Shown piece by piece: positions 9,473 through 18,997 of a DNA stretch of 64,000 nucleotides (positions within the stretch are counted from its first letter, which is position 1; every line of letters starts with the position of its first letter). Source of the DNA: Pseudomonas poae (lineage in GTDB: Bacteria; Pseudomonadota; Gammaproteobacteria; Pseudomonadales; Pseudomonadaceae); the NCBI GenBank assembly GCA_028869255.1, contig CP110972.1:4159001-4223000 (forward strand), written 5' to 3'. A program made the translations under genes and the position numbers. Under the pieces are notes generated by a model. It saw only the letters and a program-made list of their open reading frames with translations, was not told the origin of the DNA and did no database searches.

Positions 9473-10414
9473 ATGGCTGACTCTGCTTTCTTCTGCCCCC
9501 TGTCCCACGAAGGTGTTCTCGCCGTCCGCGGCTCCGACGCCGGCAAGTTCCTGCAAGGGCAACTGACCTGCAACCTCAATTACCTGAGCGACACGCAGGC
9601 CAGTCTCGGCGCGCGCTGCACGCAAAAAGGGCGCATGCAGTCGAGCTTTCGCATTGTGTTGCAAGGTGACGGCGTATTGCTGGCCATGGCCACCGAACTG
9701 CTGGAACCGCAACTGGCGGACCTGAAAAAATACGCGGTGTTCTCCAAATCCAAACTCACCGATGAAAGTGCCGCCTGGGTACGTTTCGGCCTGACGAATG
9801 CGGATCAGGCCCTCACCAGCCTGAATCTTGAGCTACCGGCCGAGACTGACAGCGTGGCGCGCACCGACGCACTGATCGCCATTCGCGTCTCCCCCGCTCG
9901 CGCCGAACTCTGGGTGCCCGCCGAACACGCCGAAGCCTTACACAACCAATTGGCTGCACAGTTGAAGCAAGCCGATCTGAATGAGTGGCTACTGGGCCAG
10001 ATCCGCGCCGGTATCGGCCAGGTCATGCCCCAGACGCGTGAACTGTTCATCCCGCAGATGCTCAACCTGCAAGCCGTCGGCGGTGTCAGCTTCAAGAAGG
10101 GCTGCTACACCGGCCAGGAAATCGTTGCGCGCATGCAGTATCTGGGCAAACTCAAGCGTCGCCTGTACCGCTTGAGCCTCAATGCGCCCGAAATGCCCGA
10201 GCCAGGCACCCCGCTGTTTTCACCCAGCCACAACAGCGCCATCGGCGAAGTGGTGATTGCCGCAAAAGCTGACGAGGGGGTTGAACTTCTGGCCGTGTTG
10301 CAAGCCGAAGCAGCCGATAGTGGCGATGTGCATGTAGGCACACTCGAAGGCCCCGGTTTGCAGATGCTCGACCTGCCTTACCCGCTCGACCGTGATCGAG
10401 AGATCCAACGCTAG
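9473..10414 (+). CDS. ygfZ: YgfZ-like folate-binding protein for Fe-S enzyme maintenance
   Basis: A 313-residue protein of the YgfZ/GcvT-like family, which uses tetrahydrofolate and helps maintain certain Fe-S enzymes such as MiaB. The diagnostic motif KGCYTGQE with its conserved cysteine lies near residue 209. It is divergent from sdhE-ygfX, the arrangement common in Pseudomonas, and 36 bases upstream of the HDOD gene on the same strand. Confidence 0.93.
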   Translation: MADSAFFCPLSHEGVLAVRGSDAGKFLQGQLTCNLNYLSDTQASLGARCTQKGRMQSSFRIVLQGDGVLLAMATELLEPQLADLKKYAVFSKSKLTDESAAWVRFGLTNADQALTSLNLELPAETDSVARTDALIAIRVSPARAELWVPAEHAEALHNQLAAQLKQADLNEWLLGQIRAGIGQVMPQTRELFIPQMLNLQAVGGVSFKKGCYTGQEIVARMQYLGKLKRRLYRLSLNAPEMPEPGTPLFSPSHNSAIGEVVIAAKADEGVELLAVLQAEAADSGDVHVGTLEGPGLQMLDLPYPLDRDREIQR

Positions 10415-10450
10415 TCGCCGTACCTTCTTGCAACACCCTAGAGATCATGA

Positions 10451-11272
10451 ATGAACAAGCTGGCGGAAAAAGTCCAACAGGCTTTGGTGATGGCCATCGA
10501 CAACGATGACCTGGTTCTGCCGACATTGCCGGAAGTGGCCCTGAAAATTCGTCAGGCCGCAGAAGACCCGGAAATCAGCATCAGCCACTTGAGCAAAGTG
10601 ATCGGTCGCGATACCGCGCTGTCGGCACGCCTGATCAAAGTGGTGAACAGCCCCCTGTTGCGCGCAACCCAGGAAGTCACCGACCTGCACACCGCCATCA
10701 CCCGGCTGGGCACCAACTACAGCAGCAACCTGGCCATCGGCCTGGTGATGGAACAAATCTTCCACGCGCGCTCCGAAGTCGTCGAACTGAAAATGCGCGA
10801 AGTGTGGCGCCGCAGCCTCGAAGTGGCGGGCGTCAGCTATGCCTTGTGCCGCAGCCACAGCCAGCTCAAGCCGGACCAGGCGGCCCTCGGCGGCCTGGTG
10901 CACCAGATCGGTGTGTTGCCGATTCTGACCTACGCCGAAGACCACTACGAGCTGCTCTCAGACCCTGTCAGCCTCAACCATGTGATCGACAGCATCCACC
11001 CCTTGCTGGGCGACAAGCTGCTGGGTGGCTGGGACTTCCCGGAAATGCTGGCGAAACTGCCGGGGCAATACCTGAACCTGGAGCGCGATTCGGCCAGCCT
11101 GGACTACATCGATCTGGTGCAGATCGCCGTGCTGTATTGCCACCGCGGGACCGACCACCCGCTGGCGAGCGTGGCGGTCTCCAGCCTGCCGGCGATCAAG
11201 AAGCTTCGGGTCGACCCCTACAGCGAAAGCCTGCGCGCAGAGCTGGATGAAGCACGCTCGATGTTCTACTGA
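10451..11272 (+). CDS. HDOD-domain protein
   Basis: A 273-residue protein made almost wholly of an HDOD domain (about residues 20-215). HDOD is a catalytically dead relative of HD phosphohydrolases that is common in signalling proteins. Recognisable segments are LPTLPEVALKI near 23-33, DTALSARLIKVVNSP near 54-68 and GLVHQIGVLP near 140. There is no output domain, so it probably works by protein contacts. Its stop codon abuts the convergent tctE gene with no gap. Confidence 0.88.
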   Translation: MNKLAEKVQQALVMAIDNDDLVLPTLPEVALKIRQAAEDPEISISHLSKVIGRDTALSARLIKVVNSPLLRATQEVTDLHTAITRLGTNYSSNLAIGLVMEQIFHARSEVVELKMREVWRRSLEVAGVSYALCRSHSQLKPDQAALGGLVHQIGVLPILTYAEDHYELLSDPVSLNHVIDSIHPLLGDKLLGGWDFPEMLAKLPGQYLNLERDSASLDYIDLVQIAVLYCHRGTDHPLASVAVSSLPAIKKLRVDPYSESLRAELDEARSMFY

Positions 11273-12658
11273 TCAGCCGGCGATAAAGCTCACTCGCACC
11301 TTCAACCCCGCCTGCGCACCATCATGCAGACTGATCTGCGCCAGATGCGCCCGGCAGATTTCACCGACAATCGCCAACCCCAGGCCAGACCCCATGCCTT
11401 GCTGGCTGCGTCGGTAGAAGCGCTCAAACACCCGGTCCCGCTCATCCAGCGGGATGCCCGGGCCATCATCTTCCACTTCCAGCACCGCCGGGGCGGTCAC
11501 CCGCAGGATCACGTTGCCGCCGGGCGGTGTGTGCGCCAACGCGTTGTCCACCAGATTGCTCAGCAGCTCGTTGAGCAACGTCGGTTCGCCGCGCAGCCAT
11601 ACCGGCTCATCGGCTTCCAGTGCCAGCGCCACGCCACGCGCATGGGCCAGCGGCGCCATGGCCATACCCAGTTCACGGGCCAACTGGCTGAGGTCGAGCA
11701 ACTGAGCGCCGCCCTCGGCAATCGCCCGGGCGCCGTTTTCGATACGCGCCAGGGACAGCAATTGATTGGCCAGATGGGTCAGGCGGTCGGTGCCCTGGGC
11801 AGCAGTCTCCAGGGTGCTGCGCCAAGTGGCCGGATCTTCAGCGCGCAACCCCAGCTCCAACCGCGCCTTGAGCGCCGCCAATGGCGTGCGCAGTTCGTGG
11901 GCCGCGTCGGCAATAAACTGCGCCTGACGCTCGAACTGGCCGCGCAGGCGTTCGGTAAAGTGGTTGAGGGAGCGCACCAGCGGGCCGAACTCGTGCTGCA
12001 CTTCTACCAGCGGCAAGGGCCGCAGGTCATCCGGCTGGCGCTCTTCCACGGCGGTGCGCAGGCGTTCCAGCGGGCGCAACGCCGCGCTGACGGCAAACCA
12101 CACCAACAACAAGGCACCGACCGCCAGCATACCCAGGCGCAGCAAGGTGTCGGCCATCAGGCTGCGGGCCATGCTGACGCGTGCTTCATCGGTCTCCGCC
12201 ACGCGGATTTCCGCCATGCCGTTCATGTTCGGTTCGGACACAGCCTTGAGCAGGCTCACCACGCGTACCGGCTGGCCCTGATAGGTCGCGTCGTAGAAGC
12301 GCGCCAACGCCGGGTAATCATCGGTACGCGGCGTACCGGGCGGCGGCCCTGGGAGGTTTTCATAGCCGGAGATCAGCTTGCGATCAATGTCATTGACCTG
12401 GTAATAAATGCGCCCGGCGCTGTCGTAAGCGAAGGTGTCCAGGGCCACGTACGGCACATTGGCGCTGAGGGTGCCGTCCACCTGGGTCAAGCCGGCGGCA
12501 ATCGTGCGTGCCGAGGCCAGCAGCGTGCGGTCGTAGGCGGTATCGGCCGCCTCGCGGCCATTCCAGTAGGCGCTCATGCCGCTGGCAAGCATCAGCAAGA
12601 CCAGCAACAGCGCCAGGTTCCACAGCAGGCGCCAGCGCAGGCTGCTGGGCTTATGCAT
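11273..12658 (-). CDS. tctE: TctE, sensor histidine kinase for tricarboxylates
   Basis: A 461-residue membrane kinase. Transmembrane helices lie near residues 11-30 and 174-193 around a periplasmic sensor region, followed by a HAMP linker. The H-box AAHELRTPL has the phospho-accepting His254, and the ATPase has an N-box NLVDNALAH, DDGPGIP and GSGLGLAIV. Its start overlaps tctD by 8 bases. Divergent from a TctCBA operon, it very likely senses citrate or related acids and passes phosphate to TctD. Confidence 0.92.
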   Translation of the reverse strand: MHKPSSLRWRLLWNLALLLVLLMLASGMSAYWNGREAADTAYDRTLLASARTIAAGLTQVDGTLSANVPYVALDTFAYDSAGRIYYQVNDIDRKLISGYENLPGPPPGTPRTDDYPALARFYDATYQGQPVRVVSLLKAVSEPNMNGMAEIRVAETDEARVSMARSLMADTLLRLGMLAVGALLLVWFAVSAALRPLERLRTAVEERQPDDLRPLPLVEVQHEFGPLVRSLNHFTERLRGQFERQAQFIADAAHELRTPLAALKARLELGLRAEDPATWRSTLETAAQGTDRLTHLANQLLSLARIENGARAIAEGGAQLLDLSQLARELGMAMAPLAHARGVALALEADEPVWLRGEPTLLNELLSNLVDNALAHTPPGGNVILRVTAPAVLEVEDDGPGIPLDERDRVFERFYRRSQQGMGSGLGLAIVGEICRAHLAQISLHDGAQAGLKVRVSFIAG

Positions 12659-13322
12659 CGCGGGCTTCCAGCAGGTAGCCGAGGCCGCGGAAGGTCACGA
12701 TAGCGATAGGCTGGCCGTCGAGCTTCTTGCGCAGCCGATGCACGTAGATTTCGATGGCGTCCGGGCTGGCTTCTTCATCCAGGCCAAACACCTGGGACGC
12801 CAGTTGCTCCTTGCTCATCACCCGGCCTGGGCGTGCGATCAGCGCCTCAAGCACCGCCTGCTCGCGGGAGGTCAAGGTCATCAGCTCGCCGCCCACGGTG
12901 AACCGGCGAGTATCAAGGTCATACACCAGCACACCGCAAGCCTGCTGGCGCTCGCCCCCCAACACGCTGCGCCGCAGCAGGGCCTTGACCCGCGCCTCCA
13001 GCTCCGTCAGCTCAAAGGGCTTGGCCAGGTAGTCGTCGGCGCCGAGGTTAAGCCCGTGCACGCGGTCTTTCACATCACTGCGCGCCGTCAGCATCAGCAC
13101 AGGCAGATTTTTCCCACGCGCCCGCAGACGCGCCAACACCTCAAAACCGTCCATGCGCGGCAGCCCCACATCGAGGATGACGACCGCGTATTCCTCGCTG
13201 CTCAACGCCAGGTCCGCAGCCACGCCGTCGTGCAGCACATCCACGGTCAAACCCGTGCTTTTGAGCGCCTGGGCGACACTTTCGGCGAGTTGCAGATGGT
13301 CTTCAACCAGCAAGACACGCAT
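12651..13322 (-). CDS. tctD: TctD, OmpR-family response regulator
   Basis: A 223-residue OmpR/PhoB-type regulator. The receiver has an acidic pair near residues 7-8, phospho-acceptor Asp51 (ILDVGLP) and the conserved Lys near 101 (LAKPF). A winged-helix DNA-binding domain covers about 125-220, with the family's IYVHRLRKKLD segment. It precedes and overlaps tctE. The expected target is the divergent porin-tctCBA promoter in the 234-base gap to the right. Confidence 0.93.
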   Translation of the reverse strand: MRVLLVEDHLQLAESVAQALKSTGLTVDVLHDGVAADLALSSEEYAVVILDVGLPRMDGFEVLARLRARGKNLPVLMLTARSDVKDRVHGLNLGADDYLAKPFELTELEARVKALLRRSVLGGERQQACGVLVYDLDTRRFTVGGELMTLTSREQAVLEALIARPGRVMSKEQLASQVFGLDEEASPDAIEIYVHRLRKKLDGQPIAIVTFRGLGYLLEARDA

Positions 13323-13556
13323 GGATTTCTACCTCGTTCAGGGGTGGTCGACGCCACGCTTTGGCGGGCAGTTTACAGGCGCCGCCTGGCCTGTGAAGCC
13401 CGAAAACATGCAAAGACAGCTGAAAGGTTAGTGAAAGCTTCGCCCTTTAGCATCCAGCCACGGTAGGTATTGCCTGCCGAGCGGCCTGAAGGTCGCGACT
13501 GAAAAACGCCCCGAAGCGTTTTCGCCAAAATAAGAACAATAACCGGAGTTCCAACG
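13323..13556 (+). promoter_or_regulatory. tctD / porin-tctCBA divergent control region
   Basis: A 234-base gap between divergent starts. Both operon promoters and the TctD binding sites must lie here. I see a ribosome site (CCGGAG) before the porin start but no unambiguous promoter boxes. Confidence 0.45.
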
Positions 13557-14849
13557 ATGCTGCCGACACAGCCACAGGCTTGCCCGCCTGTTCGTTTTTC
13601 TCGCCTTGCCCAGACCGCCCTTGCCAGTGCCACTGCCCTTGCCGGCTTTTCGCCGCTTAGCCAGGCTGCCTTTTTCGAAGACAGCAGCGCCACCCTCGAA
13701 ACCCGCAACATGTATTTCAACCGCGACTTTCGCGACGGCACCAGCGCGCAGCAATCCAAACGCGACGAATGGGCCCAGGGCTTCATGCTCAACCTGCAAT
13801 CGGGCTACACCGACGGCACCGTCGGCTTTGGCGTGGATGCGCTGGGCATGCTCGGGGTCAAGCTCGACTCCAGCCCGGATCGCACCGGCACCGGCCTGCT
13901 GCCCACCCATGACGATGGCCGCGCCGCCAACGAGTACTCCAAGCTGGGCCTGACCGGCAAAGTCAAAATCTCCGCCACGGAGCTCAAAATCGGTGCGTTG
14001 ATCCCCGAACTGCCGACCCTCAAGCCGAATGATGGACGCATTCTGCCGCAAACTTTCGAAGGTGGCCTGCTGAGCTCCAAGGAGTTCAAGAACCTAGTGT
14101 TTACCGGCGGCCGCCTGAACAAGGCCAAGGACCGCGACGACACCAACTACGAAGACATCGGCCTCAACAACCGCAACAGCCGCTTTGTCGCGGGTGCCAC
14201 CGGCAAGCATTTCGACTTCGGCGGCGTGGACTACAAATTTGCCGACAAAATCACCGGCAGCTACCACTTTGCTCAACTCGATGATGTGTACCGCCAGCAC
14301 TTCCTCGGCCTGGTGGCCGCACGCCCGATGGGCCCCGGTACCTTCGGCACCGACCTGCGGCTGGCCATCAGTGATGACACCGGCAGCGCCCGTGGCGGCA
14401 AAATCGACAACAAATCCCTCAACGGCCTGTTCAGCTATGCCCTCAATGGTCATAAGCTCAGCGCCGGTTACCAGCACATGTCCGGCGACAGCGCGTTTCC
14501 CTACGTGGACGGGAGCGACCCGTACCTGATCAACTTCGTACAGATCAACGACTTCGCCGGCGCCGAAGAACGCTCCTGGCAAGCGCGCTACGACTACGAC
14601 TTCGCCAAGCTGGGGATTCCCGGCCTGAGTTTCATGAGCCGCTACATGTCGGGTGACAATATCAAGCTCAGGAATGGCGAGACCGGCAAGGAGTGGGAAC
14701 GCAACAGCGAGATCCGCTACGTCGTGCAAAGCGGCGTGTTCAAGGATGTGGGGCTGCGCCTGCGTAACGCCACGTACCGTTCCAACTACTCGGCCCGTGA
14801 TGCGGATGAAGTGCGCGTGCTGGTGAGTTACAGCCTTGCTCTTTGGTAA
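13557..14849 (+). CDS. opdH: OprD-family outer-membrane porin, probably tricarboxylate-specific (OpdH-like)
   Basis: A 430-residue porin. Residues 1-37 form a long signal peptide ending LSQAAFFED. The rest is the alternating beta-barrel pattern of the OprD family, with the early segment ATLETRNMYFNRDFRD and a barrel-closing aromatic end (SYSLALW). The family forms substrate-specific channels; OpdH takes up tricarboxylates such as cis-aconitate. It sits 33 bases upstream of tctC and opposite tctDE, so the specificity is inferred from context. Confidence 0.85.
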   Translation: MLPTQPQACPPVRFSRLAQTALASATALAGFSPLSQAAFFEDSSATLETRNMYFNRDFRDGTSAQQSKRDEWAQGFMLNLQSGYTDGTVGFGVDALGMLGVKLDSSPDRTGTGLLPTHDDGRAANEYSKLGLTGKVKISATELKIGALIPELPTLKPNDGRILPQTFEGGLLSSKEFKNLVFTGGRLNKAKDRDDTNYEDIGLNNRNSRFVAGATGKHFDFGGVDYKFADKITGSYHFAQLDDVYRQHFLGLVAARPMGPGTFGTDLRLAISDDTGSARGGKIDNKSLNGLFSYALNGHKLSAGYQHMSGDSAFPYVDGSDPYLINFVQINDFAGAEERSWQARYDYDFAKLGIPGLSFMSRYMSGDNIKLRNGETGKEWERNSEIRYVVQSGVFKDVGLRLRNATYRSNYSARDADEVRVLVSYSLALW

Positions 14850-14882
14850 TAGCGACTTATAACAACAAAGACGGAGATAAAA

Positions 14883-15866
14883 ATGACCTATTCACTGCGT
14901 AAATTGGCCCTCGCCGCCGGCTGCATGCTGTTCGCCGGCCAACTGCTGGCCGCCGACGAACCCAAGCGCCCGGAATGCATCGCCCCGGCCTCGCCCGGCG
15001 GTGGTTTTGACCTGACCTGCAAACTGGCGCAAAGCGCGCTGGTCAACGAAAAGCTGCTGAGCAAGCCAATGCGCGTGACCTACATGCCAGGCGGCGTGGG
15101 CGCGGTGGCCTACAACGCGGTGGTGGCTCAACGCCCTGCGGACGCCGGCACCCTGGTGGCGTGGTCCAGCGGTTCGCTGCTGAACCTGGCCCAGGGCAAG
15201 TTCGGTCGCTTCGATGAGAGCGCCGTGCGTTGGTTGGCGGCGGTCGGTACCAGCTACGGGGCCATCGCGGTGAAAGCCGACTCGCCCTACAAAACCCTGG
15301 ACGATCTGGTCAAAGCCCTGAAGAAAGATCCGGGCAGCGTGGTCATCGGTTCCGGCGGCACCGTCGGCAGCCAGGACTGGATGCAAACCGCGCTGATCGC
15401 CAAGGCCGCCGGGATCAACCCCCGCGAACTGCGTTATGTAGCCCTCGAAGGCGGCGGTGAAATCGCCACCGCCCTGCTCGGTGGCCATATCCAAGTGGGC
15501 AGTACCGACATCTCCGACTCCATGCCGCACATCCTCAGCGGTGACATGCGCCTGCTGGCGGTGTTCTCCGAGCAGCGCCTGGACGAGCCGGAAATGAAGA
15601 ATATTCCGACCGCCAAAGAGCAAGGCTACGACATCGTCTGGCCAGTGGTGCGTGGCTTCTACCTCGGGCCAAAAGTCAGCGATGCCGACTACGCCTGGTG
15701 GAAAGACGCCTTCGACAAACTGCTGGCTTCCGAAGAGTTCGCCAAGCTGCGTGACCAGCGCGAACTGTTCCCGTTCGCCATGACCGGCCCGGAGCTGGAC
15801 ACCTACGTGAAGAAGCAGGTGGCTGACTACAAAGTGCTGGCCAAAGAGTTTGGCCTGATCCAGTAA
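14883..15866 (+). CDS. tctC: TctC, periplasmic tricarboxylate-binding protein
   Basis: A 327-residue periplasmic binding protein of the TctC/Bug family. The signal peptide spans residues 1-23 (ends GQLLAADE). The mature N-terminus carries the substrate-loop pattern ECIAPASPGGGFDLTCK, where the early cysteines and GGG loop are typical of TctC. It delivers citrate-like substrates to TctAB in a tripartite tricarboxylate transporter. Second gene of the porin-tctCBA operon. Confidence 0.94.
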   Translation: MTYSLRKLALAAGCMLFAGQLLAADEPKRPECIAPASPGGGFDLTCKLAQSALVNEKLLSKPMRVTYMPGGVGAVAYNAVVAQRPADAGTLVAWSSGSLLNLAQGKFGRFDESAVRWLAAVGTSYGAIAVKADSPYKTLDDLVKALKKDPGSVVIGSGGTVGSQDWMQTALIAKAAGINPRELRYVALEGGGEIATALLGGHIQVGSTDISDSMPHILSGDMRLLAVFSEQRLDEPEMKNIPTAKEQGYDIVWPVVRGFYLGPKVSDADYAWWKDAFDKLLASEEFAKLRDQRELFPFAMTGPELDTYVKKQVADYKVLAKEFGLIQ

Positions 15867-15926
15867 TCGCCCCTCTTCTTGCTCGGCCACGCCTTGCTTA
15901 CAGCGGGCGTGGCCCAGGAGTTCCGC

Positions 15927-16385
15927 ATGCTCTTACAACGCATTTTCGCCTCAGTGATGCTGCTGGTCTGCGCGGGTCTCGCGCTGATGGCTTGGCCGTA
16001 TCAGGCGGCATTTTCCTACGAGCCGGTAGGCCCTCGCGCCTACCCGCTGCTGATGCTCGGGCTGATGAGCCTGGGCCTGATCTACATGATCATCCGTCCA
16101 CAACCGACCAAGCACACCGAAGAAGAGCCCGCACTGGACCGCGAAACCCTGGTCAAGATCGGCATCTGTGTCGGTCTGTTGATCGTGTTCGCCGGCACCT
16201 TCGAACCCCTGGGTTTCATCCTCAGCAGCATGCTGATCGGCATCCCGATGGCACGCCTGTATGGCGGCCGCTGGTTGCCCAGCGTGGTGATCGTCAGCCT
16301 GATGGCCATCGGTCTTTACCTGCTGTTCGATAAAGCCATGGATGTGCCGCTGCCCCTCGGCCTGCTCGACGTTCTGGAGAACTGA
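15927..16385 (+). CDS. tctB: TctB, small membrane subunit of the tripartite tricarboxylate transporter
   Basis: A 152-residue protein with four predicted membrane helices (about 5-25, 35-55, 80-100, 115-140), as in TctB. I chose the ATG at 15927 because AGGAG sits six bases before it; an upstream ATG in frame (15879) lacks a good site. It ends one base before the tctA ATG region and is co-transcribed with tctC and tctA. Confidence 0.92.
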   Translation: MLLQRIFASVMLLVCAGLALMAWPYQAAFSYEPVGPRAYPLLMLGLMSLGLIYMIIRPQPTKHTEEEPALDRETLVKIGICVGLLIVFAGTFEPLGFILSSMLIGIPMARLYGGRWLPSVVIVSLMAIGLYLLFDKAMDVPLPLGLLDVLEN

Positions 16386-16386
16386 T

Positions 16387-17901
16387 ATGGATACTTTCGG
16401 CTATTTGGGCCAGGGCTTCGGCGTTGCACTGTCCCCTTACAACCTGGTGACCGCGCTCTGCGGCACCTTGATCGGCACCGTGGTTGGCCTGTTGCCGGGC
16501 CTGGGTCCGATCAACGGCGTGGCGCTGCTGATCCCTATCGCCTTCGCCCTGGGCCTGCCGCCGGAATCGGCGCTGATCCTGCTGGCAGCGGTGTACCTGG
16601 GCTGCGAATACGGCGGCCGTATCAGCTCGATTTTGCTGAACATTCCGGGCGAAGCCTCCACTGTAATGACCACCCTCGACGGCTACCCGATGGCCCGCAA
16701 AGGCCTGGCCGGGGTGGCGTTGTCGCTGTCGGCGTGGAGTTCGTTCATCGGTGCGTTTATCGCCACCTGCGGCATGGTGCTGTTTGCGCCGCTGCTGGCC
16801 AAATGGGCGATTGCCTTCGGCCCGGCGGAATATTTCGTACTGATGGTGTTCGCAATTGTCTGCCTGGGCGGCATGGCCGGTGACAAACCGCTGAAGACCT
16901 TTGTGGCGGCGCTGATCGGCCTGTTCCTGTCCGCCGTCGGCATCGACGCCAACAGCGGCGTGTACCGCTTTACCGGGGATAACATCCACCTCACCGACGG
17001 CATTCAGTTTGTGGTATTGGTGCTGGGCCTGTTCTCCATCAGTGAGATCCTGTTGCTGCTGGAAAAAACCCACCGTGGCCAGGAAGCCGTGAAGGCCACG
17101 GGACGGATGATGTTCAACCTCAAGGAAGCTGGCGCGGTGTTTGTCGTCAACATCCGCTGCGGTTTGCTCGGTTTCATCATGGGCGTATTGCCGGGTGCCG
17201 GTGCCACTCTGGCCTCAGCCGTTGCCTACATGACCGAGAAACGCCTGGCCGGTGCCAGCGGTAAGTTCGGCCAGGGCGACATGCGCGGCCTGGCAGCGCC
17301 GGAAACCGCGATCGGCGCCTCCGCCTGCGGCGCCCTGGTACCGATGCTGACCCTCGGCGTACCCGGTTCGGGCACCACGGCGGTGATGATCGGCGCGTTG
17401 TCGCTGTACAACATCACCCCGGGCCCGCTGTTGTTTCAACAGCAACCGGACATCGTCTGGGGCCTGATCGCCTCGTTGTTTATCGCCAACATCATGCTGG
17501 TGATCCTCAACATCCCGATGATCCGCATTTTCACGCGCATCCTGGCCGTACCGAACTGGGCGCTGGTGCCGGTGATCGCGATCATCACCGCGATTGGTGT
17601 GTACGCGGTGCACGCCACCACCTTCGACCTGTTCCTGATGGTCGGTATCGGCATCTTCGGTTACATCTTGCGCAAGCTGGACTTCCCGCTGTCGCCGGTG
17701 CTGCTGGGCTTTATCCTCGGCGGCCTGATGGAGCAGAACCTGCGCCGTGCGCTGTCGATCTCCAACGGTGCGCTGGATATTCTGTGGTCGAGCCCGATCA
17801 CCTTTGGTGTGTGGGTACTGACCGCGCTGATGCTGGCGTTCCCGCTGGTGCGCATCTACCGCAAGCGTGCCCTGCAGCGTCGTGCCGTGGCCGATGTCTG
17901 A
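16387..17901 (+). CDS. tctA: TctA, large membrane subunit of the tripartite tricarboxylate transporter
   Basis: A 504-residue polytopic membrane protein of the TctA family. The conserved LLPGLGPINGVALLIP segment (about 33-50) and its internal repeat GVLPGAGATLASAVAY (about 265-280) are both seen. It forms the sodium/proton-coupled channel with TctB and TctC. The start at 16387 follows a GGAG box. The last 8 bases overlap the start of the AbrB-like gene. Confidence 0.95.
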   Translation: MDTFGYLGQGFGVALSPYNLVTALCGTLIGTVVGLLPGLGPINGVALLIPIAFALGLPPESALILLAAVYLGCEYGGRISSILLNIPGEASTVMTTLDGYPMARKGLAGVALSLSAWSSFIGAFIATCGMVLFAPLLAKWAIAFGPAEYFVLMVFAIVCLGGMAGDKPLKTFVAALIGLFLSAVGIDANSGVYRFTGDNIHLTDGIQFVVLVLGLFSISEILLLLEKTHRGQEAVKATGRMMFNLKEAGAVFVVNIRCGLLGFIMGVLPGAGATLASAVAYMTEKRLAGASGKFGQGDMRGLAAPETAIGASACGALVPMLTLGVPGSGTTAVMIGALSLYNITPGPLLFQQQPDIVWGLIASLFIANIMLVILNIPMIRIFTRILAVPNWALVPVIAIITAIGVYAVHATTFDLFLMVGIGIFGYILRKLDFPLSPVLLGFILGGLMEQNLRRALSISNGALDILWSSPITFGVWVLTALMLAFPLVRIYRKRALQRRAVADV

Positions 17902-18925
17902 GGTCACCTTTAAACAATGGTGGGGAACACCGCTGGTCGGTCTGGCCGGCGGTTACCTGGCCAGCCTCGTCGGCTGGCCTTTGCCGTACATGGTCGGCTC
18001 GTTGCTGGCGATCATCCTGGTGCGTTGCCTCACGCCGTGGCAGTTGGCGGAAATTCCCGGCGGGCGCAAATGCGGCCAGTGGGTGGTCGGGATCGGCATC
18101 GGCCTGCACTTCACCCCGGTGGTGATCGAGCAGGTGATGAGCCATTTCGGCTTGATCTTCTTCGGCGCGCTGGTGACCAGCCTGTCGAGCATTGTCGGCG
18201 TGTGGTTGATGCGCCGCAGCGGTGAGGACCGTGCCACCGCGTTTTTCTCCAGCATGCCGGGCGGTTCCGGTGAGATGGTCAACCTCGGCGCACGCAATGG
18301 TGCCGTGTTGAGCCGGGTTGCAGCAGGCCAGAGTTTGCGCGTGCTGGTGGTGGTGCTGTGTGTGCCGGCGATCTTCAAGTATTTGCTCGAAGGCGGCACG
18401 CCGCAGTTTCATCCGGCACCGGTGAGCTGGATCTGGTTGGCACTGTTGTTTCCGATCGGTGCGCTGGTGGCGTGGGGATGGCAGCGCTTGCGCCAGCCGA
18501 ACCCGTGGCTGTTCGGCCCATTGCTGGTGAGTGCGACGGCCAGCGTGGTGTGGGACCTGCATATCGGCCTGCCGGACGGCGGCAGCCAGATTGGCCAATG
18601 GCTGATCGGCAGCGGGTTGGGTTGCCATTTCAACCGTCAGTTCTTTCGCAGGGCGCCGTCGTTCATGGGGCGTACCTTGATCGGCACGGCTTTGACCATG
18701 GCCCTCGCGACCTTGGCGGCAGTCGGTTTAAGCGCCTTGACCCATCTGGACCTGCGCTCGCTGACGTTGGGCATGATGCCCGGCGGTATCGCCGAAATGA
18801 GCCTCACCGCCGAAACCCTGCAACTGTCGGTGCCGCTGGTGACGGCGATGCAGGTGATGCGTCTGTTGTTTGTGCTGTTTCTGGCGGAGCCGTTGTTCCG
18901 GCACTGGAACCGCCGGCCCGAATAA
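17894..18925 (+). CDS. AbrB-family (PF05145-type) membrane protein
   Basis: A 343-residue integral membrane protein made of two similar halves, each with about five helices and a GMMPGGIAEMSL / SMPGGSGEMVNL motif (near 127 and 290). This is the membrane AbrB family, often annotated as ammonia monooxygenase or transcriptional regulator; both labels are misleading for this fold. It overlaps tctA by 8 bases, so it belongs to the tct operon, possibly as an accessory transporter or regulator. Function is unproven. Confidence 0.85.
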   Translation: MSEVTFKQWWGTPLVGLAGGYLASLVGWPLPYMVGSLLAIILVRCLTPWQLAEIPGGRKCGQWVVGIGIGLHFTPVVIEQVMSHFGLIFFGALVTSLSSIVGVWLMRRSGEDRATAFFSSMPGGSGEMVNLGARNGAVLSRVAAGQSLRVLVVVLCVPAIFKYLLEGGTPQFHPAPVSWIWLALLFPIGALVAWGWQRLRQPNPWLFGPLLVSATASVVWDLHIGLPDGGSQIGQWLIGSGLGCHFNRQFFRRAPSFMGRTLIGTALTMALATLAAVGLSALTHLDLRSLTLGMMPGGIAEMSLTAETLQLSVPLVTAMQVMRLLFVLFLAEPLFRHWNRRPE

Positions 18926-18948
18926 ACCTAAAGTCTCAATCCAATTCA

Positions 18949-18979
18949 AATGTGGGAGGGGCAATCCCCTTCCCACATT
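18949..18979. terminator. REP-like hairpin / bidirectional terminator
   Basis: AATGTGGGAGGGG-CAAT-CCCCTTCCCACATT forms a near-perfect 13-bp hairpin between the convergent AbrB-like and ung genes. The GTGGGAG head is the same as in the Pseudomonas REP-like elements at 27731 and 33651. Confidence 0.75.
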
Positions 18980-18997
18980 GTTAAATTGAGTTGGGCT

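Noticed and set aside
11324..12703. 459-codon frame opposite tctE
   Set aside because: Gln/Arg/His-rich shadow; tctE is complete on the other strand.
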